Notes under the pieces: generated by a model | What the model was told of the DNA's origin: nothing | Seen by the model: only the letters and a program-made list of their open reading frames with translations | Database searches by the model: none | In this document: one piece after another, positions 14,134 to 20,517 of the stretch | How positions within the stretch are numbered: position 1 is the stretch's first letter | Layout of the letters: each line of letters begins with the position of its first letter | Assembly: GCA_031425695.1 (NCBI GenBank) | Contig: JANPJV010000201.1 | Location: forward strand, 1 to 20,517 | Reading direction: 5' to 3' | DNA length: 20,517 nucleotides | DNA from: JANPJV01 sp031425695 | Lineage (GTDB): Bacteria; Pseudomonadota; Gammaproteobacteria; Xanthomonadales; SZUA-5 | Translations under genes and position numbers: made by a program

Positions 14134-14919
14134 ATGGCGCAATTCACGCTCCCCAAAAACTCCAAGCTGACTGCGGGCAAGCACTTTCCGGCGCCCGCTG
14201 GCGCCACGAAAGTACGCAAGTTCAAGATCTATCGCTTCGATCCGGATTCTGGCGCCAATCCGCGCACGGATACCTATGACGTCGACATGGCGAACTGCGG
14301 TCCGATGGTCCTGGACGCGCTGATCAAAATCAAAAACGAGATCGACCCGACACTGACGTTCCGGCGCTCATGCCGAGAGGGTATCTGCGGCTCGTGCGCG
14401 ATGAGCATCGATGGCGGCAATACGCTGGCGTGCACGCGCGCCACCGCAGACTGCACCGGCGAGGTCAAGATCTATCCGCTGCCGCACATGCCGGTGATCA
14501 AGGACCTGGTCCCGGACATGACCAACTTCTACGCGCAGTACGCGTCGATCAAGCCGTGGATCCGCACGCAGAGCGCACCACCGCCCGATCGCGAGCGCCT
14601 GCAGTCACCGGAAGACCGCAAGCTGCTCGATGGCCTGTACGAGTGCATCCTGTGCGCCTGCTGCTCCACTTCGTGTCCGAGCTACTGGTGGAATGGCGAT
14701 CGCTACCTCGGCCCGGCCGTGCTGCTGCAGGCCTATCGGTGGATCGTCGACACCCGCGACGAAGATACCGGCACCCGGCTCGACGATCTTGAAGACCCGT
14801 TCCGCTTGTACCGCTGCCACACCATCATGAACTGCACCAAGACCTGCCCCAAGGGATTGAACCCCGCCAAGGCGATCGCCGAGATCAAGAAGGCGATGGT
14901 GGCGAGACGCTCTGTCTGA
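14134..14919 (+). CDS. sdhB: Succinate dehydrogenase iron-sulfur subunit SdhB
   Basis: Carries electrons from FAD to quinone through three clusters. The [2Fe-2S] ligands are in SCREGICGSCAMSIDGGNTL with a following Cys (Cys80, 85, 88 and 100). CILCACCSTSCPSYWW (171-186) and CHTIMNCTKTCPKGLNP (228-244) give Cys171, 174, 177 and 238 for the [4Fe-4S] cluster, and Cys181, 228 and 234 for [3Fe-4S], by spacing with E. coli SdhB. At 261 aa it is longer than E. coli (238) because of about 25 extra N-terminal residues, a form common outside the enterics. It follows sdhA after 10 nt, with GGGA before the ATG. Confidence 0.98.
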   Translation: MAQFTLPKNSKLTAGKHFPAPAGATKVRKFKIYRFDPDSGANPRTDTYDVDMANCGPMVLDALIKIKNEIDPTLTFRRSCREGICGSCAMSIDGGNTLACTRATADCTGEVKIYPLPHMPVIKDLVPDMTNFYAQYASIKPWIRTQSAPPPDRERLQSPEDRKLLDGLYECILCACCSTSCPSYWWNGDRYLGPAVLLQAYRWIVDTRDEDTGTRLDDLEDPFRLYRCHTIMNCTKTCPKGLNPAKAIAEIKKAMVARRSV

Positions 14920-14941
14920 CGTATGAGCGGGAGCAACAGCC

Positions 14942-15161
14942 ATCCACAGATTACACAGATAAAAAGCGGATGACGCAGATTAAGAGCAAGGTCCTTTCGC
15001 GAGGCAATTGCTCGGTCGCTCTTGATCTGCCTAATCTGCGAAATCTGTGGATAAGCCTTTGATTTGTTTCACAACGTACTGAGCCCGTCCGGCACGCAAG
15101 TCCCCAACCCAAGACCGCTCTAATCTGCGTCATCCGCTTTTCATCTGTGTAATCTGTGGAT
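14942..15161. repeat. Long inverted repeat between sdhB and sdhE
   Basis: Outer arms of 41 nt (14942-14982 and 15121-15161) are inverted copies matching at 40 positions. Each begins ATCCACAGATTACACAGAT and ends GACGCAGATTA when read inward. A third, partial inverted copy (TAATCTGCG...ATCTGTGGATAAG) lies at 15032-15055. The element fills most of the 249 nt between sdhB and sdhE, and no gene is supported inside it. It ends 8 nt before the sdhE start. Confidence 0.9.
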
Positions 15162-15168
15162 AAGTCTC

Positions 15169-15432
15169 TTGATCTTCCCGCCCGACGAAGCGACCAAAAA
15201 GTTGCGCTGGCAGTGTCGGCGCGGAATGAAAGAACTGGATTTCCTGCTGACTCGATTTCTCGATCAGTCATACTTGTCGGCTTCGGTTTCGACGCAGGCG
15301 AACTTTCGTGCCTTGCTCGAAGTCGAAGATGACCGCCTCTGGGAGTGGTTCCTGGGCCGCTCCAAACCCGAAAATGCAGAACTCGATGCCATCGTCCAGT
15401 GCATACGCAGCACCCCTGTCACTAAGACTTGA
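15169..15432 (+). CDS. sdhE: SdhE, FAD assembly factor 2 family protein
   Basis: SDHAF2/SdhE-type protein that promotes covalent attachment of FAD to SdhA. At 87 aa it aligns by eye with E. coli SdhE (88 aa): WQCRRGMKELDFLLTRF at 14-30, including the essential RGxxE motif (Arg18-Glu22), then ALLEVEDDRLWEWFLGRSKP and ENAELDAIVQCIRS. No ATG lies upstream of the RGxxE motif in this frame before the repeat; the first ATG is inside it at 15226 and would remove part of the motif. The TTG at 15169 is therefore the best start. GGATAAG at 15158-15164, part of the repeat end, is the only candidate ribosome binding site. Overlaps the following ygfX-like gene. Confidence 0.9.
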   Translation: MIFPPDEATKKLRWQCRRGMKELDFLLTRFLDQSYLSASVSTQANFRALLEVEDDRLWEWFLGRSKPENAELDAIVQCIRSTPVTKT

Positions 15433-15868
15433 TCCTTCTCGCTACGAGTATGTCGCGCTCGGTGTCGGGCTGCTGGTCGCGGTCGCCGGCATCTTTTCCG
15501 CGGATCTCCCGCTGATGGTGCAAGCGGTCATGGCACTGTTGGCGCTGTCGCTCGCCATGCGCGCCTTGCAGTTGCTGCAGGCGCGGCCGGGGCAGCTGAT
15601 GCTGTACGCGGATGGCAGCCTGACCTTGTCCGCCGCCACTGCCGGGATCGACGTGCCGATTCCACTGCCCGCGCAACTGCTGCAGGCGGCCTGGTGGGGG
15701 CCACTGGCGCATCTCGAATTTTCAGCGCTCGATGGCCCGCGGCACTCGCTCGCGCTCTTCCCTGATCGCCTGGACGCCGATTCGCGCCAGCGCCTGCGCG
15801 TCTGGCTGGCCACGCACCGCCCGGTGCGGAGTGCCGCGCCGGTGGAAGCCCCAGGCGCGCGCGCATGA
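15386..15868 (+). CDS. YgfX/CptA-like membrane protein
   Basis: A 160-aa protein by the chosen start. Two closely spaced membrane helices (about YVALGVGLLVAVAGIFSADL and VQAVMALLALSLAMRALQLL) precede a soluble part with LMLYADGSLTLSA, a Trp-containing segment and a C-terminal LDADSRQRLRVWLATHRP. This arrangement and the position directly after sdhE match E. coli YgfX, a small two-helix membrane protein encoded with SdhE and once described as a toxin (CptA). Sequence similarity by eye is modest, so the call leans on topology and context. The start is uncertain: ATG 15386 or ATG 15374 are in frame, both inside sdhE. The stop overlaps the lolC start by ATGA. Confidence 0.72.
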   Translation: MPSSSAYAAPLSLRLDPSRYEYVALGVGLLVAVAGIFSADLPLMVQAVMALLALSLAMRALQLLQARPGQLMLYADGSLTLSAATAGIDVPIPLPAQLLQAAWWGPLAHLEFSALDGPRHSLALFPDRLDADSRQRLRVWLATHRPVRSAAPVEAPGARA

Positions 15869-17115
15869 AGCTCTTTCATCCGCTGTCGATCGCGATCGGC
15901 CTGCGCTACACCGGCGCCAAGCGCCGCAATCACTTCATCTCCTTCATTTCGCTGGTCTCGATGCTCGGCATTGCCCTTGGCGTGTGGGCGCTGATCGTCG
16001 TGATCTCGGTCATGAACGGCTTCGAGCTCGAGTTGCGCTCGCGCATCCTCGGCATGGTCAGCCACGCCACTATTTCGGCGTTCGGCAAGCAGGTGTACGA
16101 CTGGCCGTCGATCGTCGATTCGGCGAAGACGCAACCGCATGTCGTTGGGGCCGCGCCCTACATCGAACACGAGGCGATGCTGCAGGGGCGCAAGATCAGC
16201 GGCGCGATGATCCGCGGCGTCGTCCCGGAGCTCGAAAACGAGGTCTCCGAGGTCGGCGCGGCGACCAAGATTGGCAAGTTCGAGACGCTGCTGCCGGGCA
16301 GCTATAACATCGTGATCGGCTCTGAGCTCGCGCAGGCGCTGGGCCTCGAGCTCGGTGACAAAGTTACGCTGATGGCGCCACAGATGCGGGCCACGCCGGT
16401 CGGCGTGGTGCCGCAGATGCGCCGATTCCACATCACCGGGATTTTTGAGGTCGGGATGTACGAGTACGACCGCGGGTTCGCGTTCGTGCATATCCAGGAT
16501 GCTGCCAAGCTGTTCCGCGATGGCGACGGCGTCACCGGCGTGCGCCTCAAGCTCGACGACATGTTCCAGGCGTGGCGCGTAGCCCAGGACCTCGGCACCT
16601 CGCTGCCGGGCAACTACAGCGTGCGCGACTGGACCCAGCAGCACAGTAATTTTTTCCGCGCCGTGCAGACCGAGAAGCTGGTGATGTTCATCATCCTCTC
16701 GCTGATTGTCGCTGTCGCAGCGTTCAACCTGGTATCGACGCTGGTCATGGTCGTGACCGACAAGCAGGCCGACATCGCCATCCTGCGCACGCTCGGCGCC
16801 AGCCCGCGCTTGATCATGGGCGTGTTCATGGTGCAGGGGCTCGCGGTTGGACTGGTTGGCAGCCTGATCGGATTGCTACTGGGGGTGCTGACCGCCGAGA
16901 ACATCCACATTATCGTTCCATTCCTCGAGCGCACCTTCGGCTTCCAGGCAATGCCGGGCGATATCTACTACATCTCGTCAGTGCCGTCCGAGCTGCGCAG
17001 CTTCGACGTCATGCGCATCGGCGTGATGTCGGTGGTGTTCTCGGTGATCGCGACCATCTACCCCGCGTGGCGCGCGGCGCGCACCCAACCGGCCCAGGCG
17101 CTGCGCTATGAGTGA
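15865..17115 (+). CDS. lolC: LolC/LolE/LolF-family lipoprotein-releasing permease
   Basis: Inner-membrane subunit of the Lol ABC transporter that releases outer-membrane lipoproteins to LolA. The N-terminal block IGLRYTGAKRRNHFISFISL precedes the first membrane helix. VISVMNGFELELRSRILGM at about 47-65 is family-typical. A large periplasmic domain spans about 70-265. Three C-terminal helices include EKLVMFIILSLIVAVAAFNL (FtsX-like), the TDKQADIAILRTLGAS coupling region and a final YPAWRAARTQPAQALRYE. Length 416 aa, usual. Only one permease gene precedes lolD, so it may work as a homodimer (LolF type) unless a second copy lies elsewhere. Its start overlaps the ygfX-like stop by four bases and its stop overlaps lolD by eight. 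Confidence 0.94.
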   Translation: MKLFHPLSIAIGLRYTGAKRRNHFISFISLVSMLGIALGVWALIVVISVMNGFELELRSRILGMVSHATISAFGKQVYDWPSIVDSAKTQPHVVGAAPYIEHEAMLQGRKISGAMIRGVVPELENEVSEVGAATKIGKFETLLPGSYNIVIGSELAQALGLELGDKVTLMAPQMRATPVGVVPQMRRFHITGIFEVGMYEYDRGFAFVHIQDAAKLFRDGDGVTGVRLKLDDMFQAWRVAQDLGTSLPGNYSVRDWTQQHSNFFRAVQTEKLVMFIILSLIVAVAAFNLVSTLVMVVTDKQADIAILRTLGASPRLIMGVFMVQGLAVGLVGSLIGLLLGVLTAENIHIIVPFLERTFGFQAMPGDIYYISSVPSELRSFDVMRIGVMSVVFSVIATIYPAWRAARTQPAQALRYE

Positions 17116-17845
17116 CTTGCGCGCTATGAGTGAAGGCAGGGGCTCCGCGCTGCGCGCGGATGATCTTGCTGTCATCGAGGCGCGCGGCATCGGCAAGGTC
17201 TTCGACGACGGCGAGCTGCGCGTGGAGGTATTGAAGGGCGCGTCCCTGAGCGTCGTGCGCGGCGAGAGCGTGGCCATCATCGGCACGTCTGGCGCCGGCA
17301 AGAGCACGCTGCTGCACATCCTCGGTGGCCTCGAGCTGCCGAGCGCCGGCGATGTGCTGGTGCAGGGACGCTCGATGTCGCAGCTGTCGGACGCCGAGCG
17401 CGGCCGCTTGCGCAACCAGGCACTCGGCTTCGTCTACCAGTTCCACCATCTGCTGCCCGAGTTCACGGCGGTCGAAAACGTGGCGATGCCACTATTGATC
17501 GGAGGCGCCAAGCCCGCCGATGCGCAGGCGCGCGCGTCGGCCTTGCTGGAACGCGTCGGTCTCGGCCAACGCCTGCTGCACAAGCCCGGCGAGCTGTCCG
17601 GTGGGGAGCGCCAGCGCGCCGCAGTCGCCCGGGCGCTGGTTACCCGGCCCGCCTGCGTGCTCGGCGACGAGCCCACCGGCAACCTGGACGAGCGCACGGC
17701 GGGGCAGGTGTACGAGCTCATGCTCGAGCTCAATCGCGAAATCGGCACCAGCCTGGTCATCGTCACCCACGACCGCCGCCTCGCCGCCCGCATGGATCGC
17801 GTGCTCGAGCTGCACGGCGGTCAGTTGGGGCCGGCACAGGCGTGA
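17108..17845 (+). CDS. lolD: Lipoprotein-releasing ABC transporter ATPase LolD
   Basis: Cytoplasmic ATPase that powers lipoprotein release. Walker A GTSGAGKST is at 59-67, the Q-loop region YQFHHLLPEFTAVENVAMP at 110-128 (a LolD hallmark), the signature LSGGERQR at 163-170, Walker B CVLGDEPTGNLD at 183-194 and the switch His in VTHD at about 221. Length 245 aa. Two starts are possible. ATG 17108 overlaps the lolC stop as ATGAGTGA. ATG 17126 lies in a second copy of the same 13 bases 18 nt downstream. E. coli LolD begins closer to the nucleotide-binding core, so the first 7 residues may be dispensable. Confidence 0.96.
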   Translation: MSDLRAMSEGRGSALRADDLAVIEARGIGKVFDDGELRVEVLKGASLSVVRGESVAIIGTSGAGKSTLLHILGGLELPSAGDVLVQGRSMSQLSDAERGRLRNQALGFVYQFHHLLPEFTAVENVAMPLLIGGAKPADAQARASALLERVGLGQRLLHKPGELSGGERQRAAVARALVTRPACVLGDEPTGNLDERTAGQVYELMLELNREIGTSLVIVTHDRRLAARMDRVLELHGGQLGPAQA

Positions 17846-17874
17846 GCGGGGTCGATGCCAGCGCATCTGTTGTT

Positions 17875-17965
17875 GTAGGTCATGTTGCCCGCGCAGCGGG
17901 CTACTTGACGGCTGTCGGTGTACAAGAAGCGTCAAGTAGCCGGCTGCGCCGGCAACATGACCTAC
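17875..17965. repeat. REP doublet (REPIN) between lolD and comEC
   Basis: Arms at 17875-17910 and 17930-17965 are inverted copies matching at 34 of 36 positions around a 19-nt loop. Each starts with GTAG on its own strand, and each arm is itself a small hairpin (GTCATGTTGCCC with GGGCTACTTGAC, 10 of 12 pairs). That is the structure of two inverted REP units. The core resembles that of the doublet at 11277-11414. It lies after lolD and before comEC and could also terminate lolD transcription. Confidence 0.9.
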
Positions 17966-18000
17966 CAGAACAACTGCGCGACTGCCCGATGACCTGACCC

Positions 18001-20304
18001 ATGCGCCTGCACCCGGCCAGCGGATTTGGTTTCGCCGCGGGTGCGAGCGCGCTGTTGTTCCTGCCGGAGCTGCCCAATCCGCTGTGGCCATTGCTGGCAG
18101 CGGCCCTGCTCGCCGGCATCCTCGCGCTCAGCTCACGCAGTTCGGCTGCAGGTTCGACCTGTCATCGAACGCTCATTCCCGCTGCGCTCGCCGCCGCGCT
18201 CGGCTTTGCCTACGCCATTTTCGTCGCCCAGATCGTCCTTGCTGACCGCTTGCCGCCTTCGCTCGAAGGCCAGGAGATGGAAGTATCCGGCCACGTCGCC
18301 TCACTGCCGATCCGCGAGGCGCGCTCAATCCGCTTCGATCTGCGTGTGGATGCGGTCGATGAGCGCCTGCCGCGGCGCATCAGCTTGTCGTGGTACGACG
18401 CCGACGCCACGGGGGAACCGGGCGAGTGCATCCGTGCCCGGGTCAAGCTGAAACGCCCGCGCGGCCTGGTCAATCCCGCCGGCTTCGACTTCGAGCGTCA
18501 CGCCCTGGCAGCGCGCATCGGCGCGACCGGCTACGTCACTACGAGGCTGCCGAGCCCGGATTGCAGCAACGCATTCACGATCAACCAACCGCGCGCAGTC
18601 ATCGCGACCCGCATCGACGAGCTCCTGCCGGCAGGACGCGTGCGCGCGACCGTCAAGGCACTCGCGATCGGCGACCAGCGCGAGCTCGACGAGCGCGCCT
18701 GGGACCTCTTCCGCGCAACCGGCACCAGTCATCTGATCGCGATCTCAGGTCTCCATGTGAGCCTGGCCGGCGGCCTGGGCGCGGGCCTGGTATGGCTGCT
18801 GTACTGGCTGCTGCCGGGCCTCGGCCTGCGCTGGCCGCGTCCCCAGGCCATGGCCGTGGCGGCGCTGCTGTGCGCGACCCTCTATGCCGGGCTGGCCGGC
18901 TTCAGCCTGCCGACGGTGCGCACGCTGATCACGCTGGCAGCGATGCTGGCCGGCGTGCTGCTGCGGCGCGAGCTCGGCTGGTGGACGCGCTATGCGCTGG
19001 CACTGTGGGTAGTCCTGCTTTTCGACCCGCTGGCGCCGCTGACGCCGGGTTTCTGGCTGTCATTCGGAGCTGTCGCCTGGCTGATCCTGGCGTTCGGCGA
19101 ACGTTGGGCGCCGCTCGCGCGTTGGCGGCTGTGGGTCATCCCGCAGCTTGGCCTTTCACTGGCGCTGTTGCCGCTCGGCCTGGCCTTCTTCCAGCAGACC
19201 AGCCTGGCGTCGCCGCTGGTCAACCTGTTGGCAGTTCCGTTCGTGACCTTCGCCGTCGTGCCCTTGCTGCTGCTGGCGCTGGCCAGTTGGCCGATGGCTG
19301 CGCTCAGCGGGGCATTATTCAAGCTGGCGGCAATGCTGGTCGGCGTATTCGACGCGCTGATCGTCATCGCGGCGGAATGGCCGGCGTCGCGCTGGGCCTT
19401 GCCTGCACCTGATCCGTTCGCGTGGACCCTGGCATTGCTGGGCTGCCTGTGGCTGCTGGCTCCACGTGGCTGGCCCGCACGCGCCCTCGGGCTGTTCGGT
19501 CTGCTGCCCTTGCTGTGGCCGGTCCGTGCGGGCCTGGGACCGGGTGCCTACGAGCTGATTGCGCTGGATGTCGGTCAGGGCCAGGCGGTCCTGGTGCGCA
19601 CGGCAAGCCACGCGGTGCTCATCGACACGGGACCCGGATTCCAGGACGGCGGCGACCTGGGGGACCGGGTGCTGGTACCGAGCCTGGTGCAAAGCGGCGT
19701 CGACGTGCTGCCGCGCCTGATCGTGAGCCACACCGACAGCGACCATCACGGAGGCACCGCCAGCGTGCGTGCGCGCCTCGCGGTCGATCGGGTGTCTACC
19801 TCGGCACCAGGCCAGATCGCGGGTGCACACCGCTGCTTGCCAGGCGAGCGCTGGCAATGGGACGGGGTCGAGTTCGAGATCCTGCATCCACCCGCGCTGA
19901 TGCCGTACCTCGGCAACGAGAGCTCGTGCGTGGTGCGCGTGCAAGGGCAGGGCGGCTCGGCGCTCATCCCCGGCGATATCGGCGAAGTCATCGAAGGCCG
20001 CCTCGTGCGCGAGCAGCCCGCCGCGCTCGATGTGGACATACTGCTCGCGCCCCACCACGGCAGCGCCGGCTCTTCCAGCGCCGCATTCCTCGATGCGGTT
20101 AGCCCCGCCTGGACGATTTATTCGGCCGGTTATCGCAACCGCTTCGATTTCCCGCGCGCCGTCGTCGTCGAGCGTGTCCGCGCACGCGGCGCCCGCCAAC
20201 TCACGACCGGCGACGTCGGTGCCGTGCACCTGCTGGTGCGGCCGGACAAGGCGATCGAAGTCACGTCCGAGCGCGCCATGACGTGGCGCTGGTGGCGGGA
20301 ATGA
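18001..20304 (+). CDS. comEC: DNA internalization competence protein ComEC/Rec2
   Basis: Inner-membrane channel for single-stranded DNA uptake in natural transformation. Three parts are visible in 767 aa. The N-terminal DUF4131 region has two or three helices and an OB-like segment (about 1-200). The Competence domain has several helices, with ATGTSHLIAISGLHVSLAGG at about 239-258 and FSLPTVRTLITLAAM further on. The C-terminal metallo-beta-lactamase-like domain runs from about 518, with ALDVGQGQAVLVR, SHTDSDHHGG at about 576-585, IPGDIGE and LLAPHHGSAGSSS. All three domains and the putative metal ligands look intact, so it is probably functional. It starts 156 nt after lolD, past a REP doublet. 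No strong ribosome binding site precedes the ATG. Confidence 0.95.
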   Translation: MRLHPASGFGFAAGASALLFLPELPNPLWPLLAAALLAGILALSSRSSAAGSTCHRTLIPAALAAALGFAYAIFVAQIVLADRLPPSLEGQEMEVSGHVASLPIREARSIRFDLRVDAVDERLPRRISLSWYDADATGEPGECIRARVKLKRPRGLVNPAGFDFERHALAARIGATGYVTTRLPSPDCSNAFTINQPRAVIATRIDELLPAGRVRATVKALAIGDQRELDERAWDLFRATGTSHLIAISGLHVSLAGGLGAGLVWLLYWLLPGLGLRWPRPQAMAVAALLCATLYAGLAGFSLPTVRTLITLAAMLAGVLLRRELGWWTRYALALWVVLLFDPLAPLTPGFWLSFGAVAWLILAFGERWAPLARWRLWVIPQLGLSLALLPLGLAFFQQTSLASPLVNLLAVPFVTFAVVPLLLLALASWPMAALSGALFKLAAMLVGVFDALIVIAAEWPASRWALPAPDPFAWTLALLGCLWLLAPRGWPARALGLFGLLPLLWPVRAGLGPGAYELIALDVGQGQAVLVRTASHAVLIDTGPGFQDGGDLGDRVLVPSLVQSGVDVLPRLIVSHTDSDHHGGTASVRARLAVDRVSTSAPGQIAGAHRCLPGERWQWDGVEFEILHPPALMPYLGNESSCVVRVQGQGGSALIPGDIGEVIEGRLVREQPAALDVDILLAPHHGSAGSSSAAFLDAVSPAWTIYSAGYRNRFDFPRAVVVERVRARGARQLTTGDVGAVHLLVRPDKAIEVTSERAMTWRWWRE

Positions 20305-20400
20305 AGCGGTGTCGGTGTCGGTTGTCGGTGTCGGAAAAAGCGTAAGCGGGTGTCGGTGTCGGTTGTCGGTGTCGGTAAAAGCGCAAGCGGTTGTCGGTGT
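20305..20400. repeat. 41-nt tandem repeat after comEC
   Basis: Units of 40-41 nt begin AAGCGG and are built from GGTGTC/GGTTGTC hexamer-like words, ending in AAAAGCG. Two full copies (20305-20344 and 20345-20385) and one partial (20386-20400) are present. No coding function is evident. Confidence 0.85.
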
Positions 20401-20517
20401 GGGTTTTTGGTTTTTGTAAAATTCAAAACGCGACCGGGGGATGAAAAGGAACAGCCGGAAACCACCACAGACACACCCATTTTGACAACAACAAACCCAC
20501 CAACCACACCCCCAGGG
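20401..20517. other. Low-complexity window end
   Basis: T- and G-rich, then A- and C-rich sequence without codon structure like the rest of the window. I see no gene. It may be a contig end of reduced quality or further diverged repeat. Confidence 0.4.

Noticed and set aside
12225..14225. A 666-codon open frame on the minus strand opposite sdhA
   Set aside because: It covers a complete, well-recognised sdhA, shows no protein-family features and is the kind of antisense frame that GC-rich codon bias produces.
15442..16644. A 400-codon open frame on the minus strand opposite ygfX and lolC
   Set aside because: The opposite strand carries convincing genes, and this frame is His/Arg/Ala-rich shadow sequence.
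20305..20400. Possible CRISPR array after comEC
   Set aside because: The units are directly tandem with no unique spacers, the unit itself is hexamer-based low complexity and no cas gene is nearby.

Overview
The window is a compact, GC-rich chromosomal segment of a gammaproteobacterium, most likely of the order Lysobacterales (Xanthomonadales). This rests on protein-family recognition and gene order read by eye, not on any search. The supporting features are a yciO-scpA-scpB-rluB run, an SDHAF4-type (DUF1674) protein ahead of sdhCDAB, a single LolC/E-type permease followed by lolD and comEC, and GTAG-headed REP elements. Eighteen protein-coding genes are supported. No rRNA, tRNA, CRISPR array, insertion sequence or phage gene was seen.

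Layout. (1) Positions 37-4144, minus strand: yciO, scpA, scpB and rluB, read in that order; the yciO stop and scpA start overlap. (2) Positions 4370-6267, plus strand: bolA overlaps a parvulin-type lipoprotein peptidylprolyl isomerase, followed by a PmtA-like phospholipid N-methyltransferase. (3) Positions 6441-9883, minus strand: an orphan PhnD-like phosphorus-compound binding protein, a secreted glycerophosphodiesterase (glpQ) and the glycerol-3-phosphate antiporter glpT; glpQ and glpT overlap by ATGA. (4) Positions 9946-15868: ygfZ on the minus strand, then on the plus strand the SDHAF4-like gene, sdhC, sdhD, sdhA, sdhB, sdhE and ygfX. This is complex II with three likely maturation factors around it. 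In E. coli ygfZ and sdhE-ygfX are neighbours; here the sdh operon lies between them. (5) Positions 15865-20304, plus strand: a LolC/E/F permease, lolD and comEC. Overlaps join ygfX, lolC and lolD into one tightly packed unit.

The unusual content is in the gaps. Nearly every larger intergenic space holds a long inverted repeat: a 'NAKGAKGRK'-type palindrome between scpA and scpB; two palindromes sharing an 'ATCCACAGATTA...GCAGATTA' core, one between pmtA and glpT and one between sdhB and sdhE; two REP doublets (REPINs) with GTAG/CTAC ends, at 11277-11414 and 17875-17965; and an imperfect palindrome of about 261 bp with 25-bp ends at 10788-11048. A 41-nt tandem repeat begins right after comEC, and the window ends in low-complexity sequence.

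I did not find a wholly new multi-gene system. The items most worth following are the 261-bp palindrome between ygfZ and the SDHAF4-like gene, the REPINs (whose RAYT transposase must lie elsewhere), the repeat that sits directly against the TTG start of sdhE, and the phosphorus-compound cluster facing a phospholipid methyltransferase.
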